Under the pieces are notes generated by a model. It searched no databases. It was not told the origin of the DNA and saw only the letters and a program-made list of their open reading frames with translations. DNA of 64,000 nucleotides from Diogma glabrata (taxonomy: Eukaryota > Arthropoda > Insecta > Diptera > Cylindrotomidae): assembly GCA_963693315.1 (NCBI GenBank), contig OY856188.1:264053162-264117161 (forward strand), written 5' to 3'. The position numbers were made by a program, and so were the translations under genes. Shown one piece after another: positions 25,148 to 35,559 of the stretch. Within the stretch, counting starts at the first letter, position 1. Every line of letters starts with the position of its first letter.

Positions 25148-26785
25148 GTGAACAGTGAAATGTCCCCGCTTATCGTAAGTCGTAAATTGTTTGCCTATAC
25201 TTTTAGTCAGAGAAACTTTAATAGTCTTAAGACTTGTACTCAGAGAAATTACATTGCTAGTGAGAGATTATTAGAGAGCGTAGCCAATCAACATGTGAAA
25301 AAATTGTCAAACGTAAAACACAATATGACCTATAGTCTAGTCAAACACAATATTCTGAATTATTTAAAAAAAGTTCAAAGGATACCGAGTCAGATTGGAA
25401 TATTTTTCTACAAATGTTTGAGAGCTCTATATTTAAACGTTCTAACCTGATAGTACAAAATGCAAGATCTTAAAAAAACGAATGGTGTACACCCGAAAAT
25501 AACAGGTTCTGTAAAGAAAGTAAGCATTATATAAATAAATCAAATGGCAACAGGCTGATGCGTTCATTATGCACGAGTACAACACCGTTAAACAGAAAAC
25601 TAGTTGCAAAATTGTAAACAAAAATTGTAAACAAAAATTGTACAGTGTTAAATTCTCATAACAGATGGGTAAACTAAGAATATATGGAGGCTACCTAGTC
25701 AACATTTTAATGAACAAAAAACAATCCAATAATTACACAAGCTTCGTATCAATAATTTATAATGGGAACTGCTACATAAGTGATTATAGGTTAAGGTCGG
25801 TGCTCTAGCTGCGTTTTTTGTTTCTATAGGCAACAGATTTAATGAGGAATGCTCGGTAAACCAGCAGATGGAAAACAATAAGTCCCATAAGGAAATGTCA
25901 AGCGGGTAAGTATTGTTAGAACTTACTCTGTTTACATACAGACGAAGTTGTAAACCTAATTCCTGAGATTGACAACTCTACTTCGTCTGGCTATGAAAAA
26001 ATCTCTGCTATACTAATTAAATCAGTCAAAGTAGAGATGACTCCAGACTTAACTATAATAACGTCAATTCATCTTTAAAAATGTGTATTTTCCAGATAAC
26101 CTTAAAATAGGGAGAGTCACACCTTTCTACAAAAAGAATGGTGACAAGAAGGATCCAGGCAAAATTGCAGACCAATCTCTGTGGTTTATCAAATTATCAA
26201 AAGTCTTGAAGGATGTAGTGAAACCTCGCCTCAATCGCAACATAGTGTTCAGAAATGGTCATCGGTAAGCTCAAACTTAGTTGTGCCAGTCTATCAAAAC
26301 ATCGAAAATAAATCTAAAACTTCAGTTCTTCTTATCGATATCAAAAAACTTTTGATAGTGTTAACAACCAACTTCTCTTATTCTCTATCTCAAAAATAGG
26401 AAGCAATTCATTCAAATCAACGGTGAAAAGAGTCAACAACTATTGATAACGTCTGGTGTTCCTCATGTGTTAAACTTAGATCCCCTACTTTTTCTCGTCT
26501 TTCTTAACAATACTTTCAGCCTAGTGCTTAAATGTTATAACTGTTTGCAGATGACGCACTTTTAGTTTATGACGAACCTACTCATCCTGATCTACAGCAG
26601 TTATGCACACCTGGATGACAACAAATTAATAATTAATGCAAACAAGACTGAATTCATAGTTTACTACTTTAGAAATTCAATATTGGCAGATACATATGTT
26701 AAATTATATCGTTGTTGAAGGAATGTCAATTAATCATGTTAAGGAAGTCTTGGTTAGATTCTCAATCTCAATCCAAATGAGTCAC
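25148..26785 (+). pseudogene. LINE ORF2 relic, upstream part (split by BEL element)
   Basis: Decayed non-LTR reverse transcriptase. A linker-like region (25148-25900) is followed by EIDNSTSSGYEKIS near 25970, LKIGRVTPFYKKNGDKKDPG near 26100 (thumb of the fingers, RT block 1) and VLLIDIKK near 26325 (palm A with the Asp). Next come ITSGVP near 26447 (the GVPQG loop), LFADDALLVYDE near 26549 (palm C, both catalytic Asp present), and NKLIINANKTEF near 26620 in a shifted frame. At least three frameshifts are present. The coding homology stops exactly at the BEL 5' LTR (26786) and resumes beyond the 3' LTR at 36988. The clade is uncertain, but the layout is of the jockey/I type seen in insects. 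Confidence 0.75.
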
Positions 26786-26845
26786 TGATGAATTTATTAA
26801 CGTACAATTTTAAAATAAACACGCTTTATTTCTATTTCAATGTAC
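26786..26845 (+). repeat. BEL 5' LTR, first 60 bp
   Basis: Matches the first 60 bp of the 3' LTR (36691-36750) with one difference, then breaks off at '...caatgtac' where a foreign 2.4-kb sequence begins. The LTR resumes at 29290. Confidence 0.85.
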
Positions 26846-27497
26846 TTGTGGCGAACATCAAAACTAAAATCATTTCTCAAAAAAATTTAAAATTTAGCTG
26901 GCGATGATTTCGTTAACATTTATTAAAAAAACAAAAAATATTTTTTTATTATTCAGATTTTGTTTTTTCCGGTTTTTAGTTAGTTCGAGTTCTTAATAGT
27001 TTCGAGTTCTTAATTTTCGTGTTAAATTAAAAATGTAATCCTCTATGTAAATTATATTTCATCGCCTCGCCATCAATTTGATTAATACAATAAGACAAAT
27101 TTCATGTAACTTGTATAATCTATTTATAAATACAATTAAACTCTAAAATGTTATTGTGTTTTGAGAGAATTTAATTTATATTTGTGCTACTTAATAATGG
27201 TTCAAGACCATTAGTGAATGTGGAAGCTAGTGTACCTGAAGAAGTTTGGAAATAAATTTAATTCATGATATGGTTGTTACAACCAGTGCCGTTACTACGG
27301 TACGGCCCACCCGGCCCTGGGCCGGGGGCCCACCATAAAACACTCATAAAAATATGAAAATTAACACTTCAAATAATAAATTTAAAAAACAACAATGCAA
27401 TTTTTTTTACTGGGCCCATGCCAATTTCAAAAATTCATTTTTTGTAAATAAGTTGCAAAATCTACGCTTTTTCGTGGGTCATTTTAGTAATTAAATG

Positions 27498-27732
27498 AGC
27501 TTTATTTAAGCATTAATCTAGTACATTGGTCAGATTCATTAAAGTACTAATTGTAGTTGTTTAATATTTTATTAAAGCATTAATAATAATGGTTTAATGA
27601 TTAATTAAAGTGTAAGTACTTTAATGAATCATTAAACCATTATTATTAATGCTTTAATAAACTATTAAACAACTACAATTAGTACTTCAATTAATCTGAC
27701 CAAATTTACTAGAGTAATGCTTAAATAAAGCT
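27498..27732. repeat. 235-bp near-perfect palindrome
   Basis: Arms 27498-27611 and 27618-27732 are reverse complements with only a few mismatches. For example 'ggtcagattcattaaagtac' on the left faces 'gtacttcaattaatctgacc' on the right. Only about 6 bp separate the arms. The right arm includes the end of the minus-strand recombinase-like frame, so the inverted duplication copied coding sequence. It could form a long hairpin in DNA or RNA. Confidence 0.85.
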
Positions 27733-28028
27733 ATCAAATTCGTGAATGATTTCATATCCACGCTGGCGTTCAAATAAACCATAGTTCTTAGTTTAGAGTA
27801 CTCGCACCACGATGTTGAAGGTTTCATGGATCCTAGTTTTCTTACAAAATAGGCCAGCATGACCATGTCATTGATTGTTGTAGTTTTTGATTCTTTGAAC
27901 CACTCATCAAAATTTTTGTATGAAGTTTCGTACGCCAATTTCGCCAATTTTTCCGGTACGATTGTAGAAATAGCTTTATTTGCTGCTTTTTCTATATCTG
28001 ACGATACAAAATCACTCAACATCATCAC
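27687..28028 (-). pseudogene. Tyrosine-recombinase-like (Crypton-type) N-terminal fragment
   Basis: A 113-codon minus-strand frame with the organisation of the SAM-like core-binding domain that precedes the catalytic domain in Crypton-type tyrosine recombinases of insects. It runs from an N-terminal helix (IEKAANKAISTIVPEKLAKL) through a Y.NF..W....T.....VMLAYF..K block to PSTSW.EYS.LR and a C-terminal MKSFTNLIALFKHYSSKFG segment. The usual next step, a KKSKVFT-type linker and the catalytic R..R..Y domain, is missing because the frame runs into the large palindrome at 27732. Recognition is from family pattern only; no search was run. Confidence 0.5.
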
Positions 28029-28045
28029 TTGAACTCATCTTGATA

Positions 28046-28126
28046 TTTTTCACAATTGGCAGTATGAAAACTAAAAGAAGGCTACTTTCACAATTGGCAG
28101 TATGAAAACTAAAACTAAGGCTACAT
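28046..28126 (+). repeat. ~38-bp tandem duplication
   Basis: 'tttcacaattggcagtatga' followed by 'aaactaaaa' and an 'aaggcta' block occurs twice back to back. It lies just upstream of the recombinase-like frame. Confidence 0.7.
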
Positions 28127-28241
28127 ACTCCTTATAAGATCAAATTGGTTTGCTCAAAACGTACTAGATACAAATGCAATTTGTTTATAGTTGTATTTTT
28201 TATAAAAGTTTAACTTTGCAGCTTCGTTACAAAAAATCTTG

Positions 28242-28364
28242 TATGAAAAACGTTGCTAAATTAGTTGTTTTAAGCACTCGATGTATTGTCAACCTCGGCT
28301 TCGCCTCGGTTGCCAATTTCACATCTCGTGCTTAAAACAACCTAATTTAGCAACTTGTTTCATA
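28242..28364. repeat. 123-bp palindrome with GC-rich hairpin centre
   Basis: Left arm 'tatgaaaaacgttgctaaa' continuing 'ttgttttaagcactcgatg' faces the right arm 'catctcgtgcttaaaacaa' ending 'agcaacttgtttcata'. The centre 'aacctcggcttcgcctcggtt' is itself a hairpin. It looks like a small fold-back element or a structured terminus of an element nested in the hAT. Confidence 0.75.
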
Positions 28365-28569
28365 AATAGCTATTAAATAATCACAAAAAGACATTATAAT
28401 TTATATCAGAAAATCTTTGAATATTGAATATATTAGAAAATATTTCCCGTTATATCTCTTATTGAGGATAACACTTATTATTCAAAAGAATTTAATTAAT
28501 ATGTTTCCAAACATAGAAAGAGCAATCAAAATTTTTTTAACCATTAAGGTCACTAATTGTTCTGAAATG

Positions 28570-28730
28570 AAATGAAATACATAAAAAATGATTTGCGAAA
28601 CAGCATGCCGCAGGAGCGACTGAATTACCTTGCGTTGATGTGCATAGAAAGTGATTTATTAAAATCTATAGAATTTGAAGATGTTGTAGATAAATTTGTT
28701 GACAAAAAAGTGAGAAGAAAAAATATTTAA
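28570..28730 (+). pseudogene. hAT transposase C-terminal dimerisation remnant
   Basis: Plus-strand codons read YIKNDLRNSMPQERLNYLAL, followed by MCIESDLLKSIEFEDVVDKF and a basic tail, then TAA. This is the conserved C-terminus of hAT transposases (L....S.M.QERLN.LALM.IE.DLL...DF...I..F). The catalytic DDE region and BED finger are absent. An upstream TGA in frame confirms it is a relic. Its orientation and place near the right terminus fit the hAT ends at 27284 and 29097. Confidence 0.75.
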
Positions 28731-29289
28731 ATAAAATAAACATTATAATAAACCTCAAAAACCCGTAAGTAATTATGCTTTTAAATTTAATTTAGACTGG
28801 GTTCCAATTAGCTGCTAAATTGTACGAAACTGCTAAATCTAAATTTAGTTTTACAAAATTACCGAATTTTAATTCAAATTAATATAATCAAGTTGTTAGA
28901 TATTGTTTAACGTATGAATTTCTTCCAAATTATTTAGAAACAAAATATAATTTAGTCAAATAAAATAGTTAACTAAATTGATTTAGCACGTTTAGTACAA
29001 TTAAGCATCAATTGGAACGCAGTCTTATTGTTAATTTTCGAAAAGGCCCCCTAGAAATAGTGGGCCAGGGGCCCCCAAATACATTGGGACGACACTGGTT
29101 ACAACAACATTTTATCTGCCGGCTTTTGTGATTCAGCTTAATCAACACATTCAAGGTAACTCATTCTATTGGATACAACATCTCCAACATCTCGTATCAT
29201 CTTATTCATCTCCTGGAGAATTCAACGCAACTAGCAGCCAGCCTTTATATTAAAATCTACCTCCACTCAACGCAGTATCAACTAAATAC

Positions 29290-29526
29290 TATAAGAAATT
29301 TTAGTTCTATGTTCAATTTTTATTAATTCGTTTTGTTATAGAGTTGTCTCTCTCTCTCTCACTTTATATAGAACAAAATGGTCATTTTTTTGTAGTGAAC
29401 TAAAATCTTTTTTGTGAAACTAAAATTTTAATAAAACTAATATACAGTCCAAATAAATGTGTTAAAACTAAATAAAATTCATTATCAAGATAAATATAGT
29501 GTTTTTCATAAATTGGAAAAGATTTA
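29290..29526 (+). repeat. BEL 5' LTR, remaining 237 bp
   Basis: Matches 36751-36987 of the 3' LTR with few differences, including a slightly longer (TC)n run near 29350. The following TTGGTCACATCGAG (from 29527) begins with TGG at +2 and is the likely tRNA primer-binding site. Confidence 0.85.
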
Positions 29527-29918
29527 TTGGTCACATCGAGCAGAATATCGTCAAAAATATTTTTCATGGAATCTCCGTAGCAACGCCAATTTTGGATCTT
29601 CACTTTCATCATTATAGTTTGGAAAAAATAGCATAAAAACATCAATCAAAACTATTGGTATTGGATATTATGGAAACAAAACTCATGTATGTGAATTGTG
29701 GTATTAAAAAATAGAAAAAACTAAAAATATTTTGGTTGACATTTTATAAAAAAGAAGGTCTTTAGTAGTACAACCAAATTTCGTGGTCTATTGTAAATAT
29801 AAAGCTGTGTTTATAGCACCAAATGAAAACATCAAAATTTTGATTATAAAATATCAAATTGACTTTATATATTATAATTTAAATTATTTTTATTTATATT
29901 ATAATTTAAAGAAATATT
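29527..29918 (+). other. BEL 5' leader with likely primer-binding site
   Basis: Between the LTR and recognisable gag. TGGTCACATCGAG at 29528 is the candidate primer-binding site. The rest is AT-rich leader. Confidence 0.5.
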
Positions 29919-31338
29919 TAGATAAATTTGAAGATGGTAAAACGTCAGGCTTTGAATTGAAATCACGAATACCGAAATTAGATTCGTGTTATGATAATTA
30001 CATGGAAATTTATAGGGAGTGGTTAAATCTACTAGGAGATGAATCACAAATCGGAAAGGATGCTCTAAATGAACATTTGGAACAATTTCAAGAAACCTAT
30101 TTTGAAGTTAAAGCTGTGTATGAGGAAAAACTGGAAAGTTGGAATAGATCCGAGCCAACTTCTTCAAAAACAAATAGTGGATTTATTGGATCGGAATTTT
30201 TAACACCAAATAACTTTATTAGACTATTAAGTTACCACAATTCGACGATGCATTAGAAAACTGGTTAAAATTTAAAGATAGTTTTGTTTCAATGATTATA
30301 GAAATAAAATATTATCCAATATCCAGAGGTTTCATTATTTAAATAGTAGCCTTTCAGGAGAGGCAAAAAATTCAATGGATACTGCCGAAATGTCATCCGA
30401 AGGATTTAAACTTGCTTGGAAAGCATTAACAGATAGATACGATCATCAGCGTTCTATTATTGAGAAACATATTGCTGAAATTATGGATTTAAAGCCAGTT
30501 ACGAAAGAATCGTCGGTAGAACTTCAAAAATGAATAAATGATTGTTCTGTCCATTTGCGAGCATTAGGTCGAATGGACCAAGACATTAAATCGTGGGATA
30601 TGATAATAGTGTATATTGTATCAAAGAAATTAGATAAAGAATCTAGAAAATTGTGGGAAGCGGAAATAAAGGCAGATGATCTTCCTACGTGGGACCAAAT
30701 GTCTTCATTTCTACAAGATCGAAGCCGTGTTATAAAATCATTAGAAAATTCAACTACATCCGAAACAGTTAGTGCTCCATTAAAATCCAAATCAAATAAC
30801 AGTTCTAAATATTCAAATTAGACCGTGTTAGTGTCTGGAATATACAATAGTGAAAAATCAGATACAAATTTGTGTACGCTTTGTAAAGGTAATCATTATA
30901 TTACACGCTGCCAGCAATTTCTCAAACTTGCTCCATCTGAAAGATATAACAAGGTAAGAGCTTTTAGATTATGTTTAAATAGTTTACGCCAAGGTCATGG
31001 AGTAAAAGATTGTACATCGTTTGGCTGTAGATGTTGCCAGAAAAAAACACAATTCTTTAATACACATGGAAGATACCTCTAGAAAAGATAAATTAAATAG
31101 TAATAGTCATGTTCAATCAACAAGTAAAAACTCTGGAAACAGTTCAGTAAGTAGTGTTCCACAAAATCAAGTGGACAGCCAATCATCAAGTACAAGTGGG
31201 CAACTTAATTTTGCAATACATAATAATGCTGAAAATCATTCGAATAATCTAAATAATGGTAATTTAAATGGACATACTAACCATGGTAATCATACTTTAC
31301 GATCAAATGCTTTAACTTCGCAATACTGGGGAAACTAA
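29919..31338 (+). pseudogene. BEL/Pao gag region, frameshifted
   Basis: Capsid-like coding in three or four successive frames. LDKFEDGKTSGFELKSRIPK from about 29920 opens the gag N-terminal helical region. A shift near 30220 gives PQFDDALENWLKFKDSF, another gives LSGEAKNSMDTAEMSS, and 30555-30821 carries DIKSWDMIIVYIVSKKLD..S...WE.E. Zinc knuckles follow: CTLCKGNHYITRC at 30870-30910 fits C-x2-C-x3-H-x4-C, and a second Cys cluster (GCRCC) lies near 31020. The region after it (31082-31338) is Ser/Asn-rich. Stops at 30254, 30339 and 30531 break the frame. Confidence 0.8.
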
Positions 31339-31343
31339 ATTAA

Positions 31344-31575
31344 ACAAACAAATACTGCTTTCTACAGAGATCATTTTAATAGCTGATAATAAAGGTTATT
31401 ATCATCCTTGCCGCACTATTTTAGATTCAGCATCACAATCTAATTTTATTTCAGAGGAGTTATCAGAAAAATTAGGAATATTGAATCAAAATGTAAAATC
31501 ACTATTCGTATCTGGTTTAAATAATAGTACAACAAACGTCTGTCAAAGAATAGAAACAAAAATAAAATCACACTA
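31344..31575 (+). pseudogene. BEL/Pao protease region
   Basis: The frame reads ILLSTEIILIADNKGYYHPC and then RTILDSASQSNFISEELSEK. LDSASQS sits where BEL aspartic proteases have LDSGSQS, with the catalytic Asp kept and the Gly changed to Ala. It is cut off near 31575 by the mariner fragment. Confidence 0.75.
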
Positions 31576-32037
31576 TGGAAAATATCATGCACCTTCAATT
31601 TGCGATCGTTCATAACCAATTTGTGGATTTTTTTGATGTTTTCTGGAATAACAGCCTTATTTGGGTGTCCACTGCGCTCTGCATCTTTTGTGCTGGTACG
31701 ACCACATTTAAATTCAGCCATCCACTTCTCTACCATTTGTCTCGATGGAGCAGAGTTTGGATAATGTTTATCAAGCCATTGTTTGGTTTCCACTGTATTT
31801 TTTTTCATCAAAAAGCAATGCTTTATTAAAATTCGAAATTCAAATTTTTTCCATTTTTTTTCAAAAACAAAAGTTGCTTCACACAAAATGCTATAACTCA
31901 CGAATAAATAGTCAGATTGCTGTCAAATTTATACACGTATCGTTTGAAGGTTAGTACTAAATAAAAATCATATGAAAAAAATTCTAGTAACGCCATCTAT
32001 GTGTCATCCTACGGACTTATTGAATGACCTAGTATAA
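31570..32037 (-). mobile_element. mariner fragment inside BEL pol
   Basis: The minus-strand right end reads TACTAGGTCATTCAATAAGTC next to TA, a mariner-type terminal repeat. From there the frame to 31575 encodes the first ~130 residues of a mariner transposase: LIKHCFLMKKNTVETKQWL, the SAPSRQMVEKW helix-turn-helix, RSGHPNKAV and PENIKKIHKLVMNDRKLK. It stops after the second helix-turn-helix begins, and the catalytic DD34D domain and the other terminal repeat are missing. The preceding BEL protease frame and the following 'FLIVPKITNN' BEL segment show it is an insertion. Confidence 0.82.
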
Positions 32038-32047
32038 GGATTGCTTA

Positions 32048-33340
32048 GAATTTTTGATAGTTCCAAAAATAACAAATAATATGCCCAGCTTTCATATTGA
32101 CATATCTAGATGGTCAATCCCAGTTGAAATTAAATTAGCGGATACGAATTTCAATTTCAAATATTATTAAATGGTCGCATCGAATTAGATAATCATCTAC
32201 CTATTATTCAAGAAACAAGATTTGGGTGGATAATAAGTAGAAAATTGGAAGAACCAATACACAATTTGTTCTTATCATCAGAAAACATAGATGCAGAATT
32301 TGATAGCAAATTAGATAAACAATTGACCAGATTCTGGGAGATAGAATCTATGGAAGACAAAAATAAATTATCTAGTGAAGAAAAATATTGTGAAACATTC
32401 TTTGATAAAACATTAAAAAGAAACGACGAAGGTCGTTATATAGTAAAACTGCCTTTTAAAGAAAATGCAAATAGTTTAGACGAGTCTAGATCAATGGCGT
32501 TGAGGCGATTTGAATATCTGGAAAGAAAATTCGATAAAAACATTGAATTACATGCTCAATATGTAAAGTTTATGGAAGAGTATGTAACATTAGGGCATAT
32601 GAAACTTTCTAAACGTATATATCCTAATGAGTACTTTTTGCCTCATTCCGCAGTTTTACGCCCAAAAAGTAGCACAACAAAACTACGAGTAGTGTACGAT
32701 GGATCAGCAAAAACTTTGTCAAATTTAGCATTAAATGACGTCTTAATGGTCGGCCCTGTTATCCAACAGGAACTTTTCAACATAGTTCTACGTTTTAGAA
32801 AATATTTATACGTTTTTACTTCAGATGTTGAGAAGATGTATAGGATGATTCTGTTAAATGAAGAAGACACCAGATTTCAAAAAATATTTAGGCGCAAAAA
32901 TAAAAATGAAGCAATCAGCGAATACGAACTCCAAACGGTGACGTATGGAACTTCTTCCGCTTCGTACCTCGCGACCAAAGTACTACAAAAAATGGCTGAT
33001 AGTGAAAAATACAACAATCCATTAGTTTCAAAAATTATATACGATGATTTTTATATGGACGATTTATTGAGCGGAATCAACGATTTAGAACTTGGAAAAC
33101 AAATTATAGAAAATCTTAGAGATGTGTTTGGTAAAGCAAAAATGAAGTTACGGAAGTGGACATCAAACAATTCCGAATTGTTAAATAACATTCCCGATGA
33201 AGACAAAGAAGACGTTTCTAGTAAAGTTAACGAGACGATAAAAACTTTGGGTCTTAGGTGGAATCCTAAAATGGATGAATTCTCATTTCAAGTAGAAGTT
33301 TTTGAAAAAAGTTCAATCAACACTAAACGAACTGTGTTAG
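32048..33340 (+). CDS. BEL/Pao reverse transcriptase region
   Basis: From 32048 a short frame gives FLIVPKITNNMPSFHIDIS, the segment linking protease to RT in BEL Pol. After frameshifts, the main open frame runs 32245-33345 (366 codons). It contains FGWIISRKLE just upstream, the W.LE....-type region, LPHSAVLRPKSSTTKLRVVY (template-binding fingers), DVEKMYR with the palm Asp at residue 194, and YMDD at residues 270-273. The catalytic triad is therefore present. The frame ends because a solo LTR is inserted at 33341. The enzyme copied the element's RNA into DNA within cytoplasmic particles; this copy cannot make a full Pol. Confidence 0.85.
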
Positions 33341-34295
33341 TGTAGTAAAACAAATTACATAGTTTTCCTACAACAACCTCTCAAAGTATATTCGCAATAT
33401 CTTCTAAATTCCTACCCATGAATATAAAAACAATTGACCTAAAACTCTATTAAAATTGAAAACAAATATTTCATAACCTACCTTTTAATTACCTTTTTCT
33501 GGGTTATTTTAAAATATTTTTTAATATCGTTTAATTTAAATAAAATCAATTCGCGACATTGGCATTAAATAAAATTTAATTAAAACAAAATCAGTAGGTC
33601 AGTTGTTTCGATTTCAAAAACAATAATCAACGAGTAATCATTTTTTTAATTATATAAGTAATATTTTAATGAATAATCGGACAGTCGTTCAGTAACAATT
33701 ATTTAATTAATTTAAGAAGAGTCAATTTTACAACAAGTGAGTCAGTAAAACTTAAAAATTCAGTCAGTTTTCACAAAAATAAATAAAATCAGTCATTTCG
33801 GTTATATCTTTAAAAAGTACAAATCAAGAAAGTCGTTCAGAATATAACTAGCAATAAAATATTACCTAAATTATACGTTACATGTTCATCAGTTGAATGT
33901 CGTGAAAGTGAACAAAAAATCTACTACGGTTTTCTAAAATACAATAAATAGTTTCTAAGTCAAAAGTTTCTGAAAATTGTGAACTATCTGTTAATGTTAA
34001 TTATAAACTAGAACATAAGTGATTGTGTAACTAAAAAACAAATATAAACTAGAATTCCGTTACATCTTTTGTATTAAATAACAGTGCCCAAACGATTCCA
34101 CAACACCGTTAATAATATAAGTAGTGGATCATCAAACAAAATATTAGTACTACATAACGGCATCTTCATTTTACTAAGTAGTGTACAAACAAATATTACA
34201 GTACATTTCATAATTTAGTAGTGACAGACTAAACAACAGTTGCACTACAATTTAATTACTAAGTAGTGTGAAGAGGGAAACCCTTTGGCAATACA
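33341..34295. mobile_element. 955-bp solo LTR inserted in BEL pol
   Basis: Begins TGTAGTAAAAC and ends CAATACA (TG...CA). It is flanked by the perfect 4-bp duplication TTAG (33337-33340 and 34296-34299). Removing it and one TTAG restores a continuous BEL reading frame across RT and the connection region. A 4-bp duplication with TG...CA termini suggests a Gypsy-type LTR. Near its right end it has repeated 'tagtg' and 'cactac' motifs shared with 49570-49850. Confidence 0.85.
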
Positions 34296-34964
34296 TTAGC
34301 AAATATTGCTAAAATATTCGACCCACTAGGACTATTAGCTCCGGTTATTATATTGGCAAAAATTATTATACAAAAATTATGGATTGCAAAAATTGATTGG
34401 GACCAGGAGCTACCAAGCGACATATTGAAAATTTGGCTAGAATTTCGTAATAATTTGGAGCATGTGAATAGTATAAAATTAAATCGATGTGTTATATCAG
34501 AACGGGCAACTGCATTCGAATTACATGGTTATGCTGACGCATCCAATTCAGCGTACGGAGCTTGTTTATATATACGATGTATAGACCCAGATAATAGAGT
34601 TTCAACTAGTCTTCTGTGCAGCAAATCTAGAGTTGCTCCTTTAAAAGTCATATCATCTCCAAAATTAGAATTGAATGCAGCGGTATTGTTATCGAAACTA
34701 GTCGAAAAAGTAGTTGGTACTTTAAATATGGAATTTAAGAGAATAATTTTATGGTCCGATTCCAGTATTGTTTTAGCCTGGATAAAAATAGCGCCACATC
34801 AACTTAAACCTTACGTTTCAAATCGTGTCAGCGAAATTCAAGAATTGACAAATGGCATGGAATGGCGTCACGTCAACAGCAAAAGCAACCCTGCCGATTT
34901 AGTGTCAAGGGGAGTTATGCCTCAAGATATTAAGAACAGTACAATTCCCACCGAATTGACCTAA
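34296..34964 (+). CDS. BEL/Pao connection and RNase H domain
   Basis: ANIAKIFDPLGLLAPVI at 34299-34350 is the conserved connection segment after the RT. The open frame 34353-34964 then carries the RNase H active-site segments: HGYADASNSAYGACLYIRC (first Asp), SSPKLELNAA (Glu), ILWSDSSIVLAWI (Asp) and WRHVNSKSNPADLVSRG (last Asp). All four acidic positions are present. The domain removes RNA from the RNA:DNA hybrid during reverse transcription. It ends at a stop and the Pol frame resumes with shifts. Confidence 0.83.
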   Translation, partial: LANIAKIFDPLGLLAPVIILAKIIIQKLWIAKIDWDQELPSDILKIWLEFRNNLEHVNSIKLNRCVISERATAFELHGYADASNSAYGACLYIRCIDPDNRVSTSLLCSKSRVAPLKVISSPKLELNAAVLLSKLVEKVVGTLNMEFKRIILWSDSSIVLAWIKIAPHQLKPYVSNRVSEIQELTNGMEWRHVNSKSNPADLVSRGVMPQDIKNSTIPTELT

Positions 34965-35508
34965 TTATTTAAATCACCCTAAATCAGAATGGCCTTCAAA
35001 ATTTACAGAAATAGGATTAAGTAAGCTTCCAGAAGTTAAAAAATCAGAAGTGAACTTTGTAAATACTGAAGAAAACGATTTTATAGAAATAGAAAATAAC
35101 AGCTCATTTACAAAGTTGAATCGCGTTACCGCTTATGTGTTTAGATTTGTAAACAATGCTAAATCTAAATCAACAATAACAAGATTAACAGGTCCAATAA
35201 AATCAAGTGAATTAACCACAGTAACTAAGTTATTAATTAGGTTAGTTCAAAGAAATGAATTCGGTCAAGATATAAAAAATTTAAATACCAATGGATTTTT
35301 AAATAAAAGCAGTAAATTAATTAATTTGAGCCCATTAATTGATGGTGATGGATTATTGAGAGTAGGTGGGAGATTAGATTATAGCAGTTCTCTAACTTAT
35401 GACGCTAAACATCAATACCTGCTACCAAAGCATCATCTAACGACATTAATAATTCGTTATTATCATCAAAATAATTTACATAGTGGACCCAAAGCACACT
35501 TTCTTTAG
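34965..35508 (+). CDS. BEL/Pao integrase N-terminal region
   Basis: The open frame 35050-35508 has RVTAYVFRFVNNAKSKS, the conserved stretch after RNase H, then LSPLIDGDGLLRVGGRLDYS and LLPKHHLTTLIIRYYH..NLHSG, the start of the HHCC zinc domain of BEL integrase. The HHCC domain is cut by a frameshift. The second half is lost or altered before the catalytic core opens in an overlapping frame near 35600. Confidence 0.75.
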
Positions 35509-35559
35509 TCCGACAAAAAAGTGGCCTATAAATGGTAAAAATATCACAAAAAAAATCAT

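Larger units (their letters stand above)
27284..29097 (+). mobile_element. hAT DNA transposon remnant with exact 8-bp TSD
   Basis: Ends are CAGTGCCGT... (27284) and the inverted ...ACGACACTG (29097). The target duplication GTTACAAC is perfect on both sides (27276-27283 and 29098-29105), diagnostic of hAT-type transposition. Subterminal GC-rich blocks ('ggcccacccggccctgggcc' at the left, 'gggccaggggccccc' at the right) also pair. The only hAT coding left is the C-terminal dimerisation segment on the plus strand near 28580-28730. The remainder contains a minus-strand tyrosine-recombinase-like fragment and two palindromes, so other elements appear to have inserted into it. Confidence 0.85.
26846..29289. 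mobile_element. 2.4-kb insertion inside the BEL 5' LTR
   Basis: Sequence absent from the 3' LTR, bounded by TAC on both sides (26843-26845 and 29287-29289), a possible 3-bp target duplication. Excluding the hAT it contains (27284-29097), about 620 bp of host sequence remain. These start 'ttgtggcgaacatc' and end 'gtatcaactaaa', with no recognisable coding domain. It could be a solo LTR or another non-autonomous element; terminal inverted repeats are not obvious. Confidence 0.6.
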
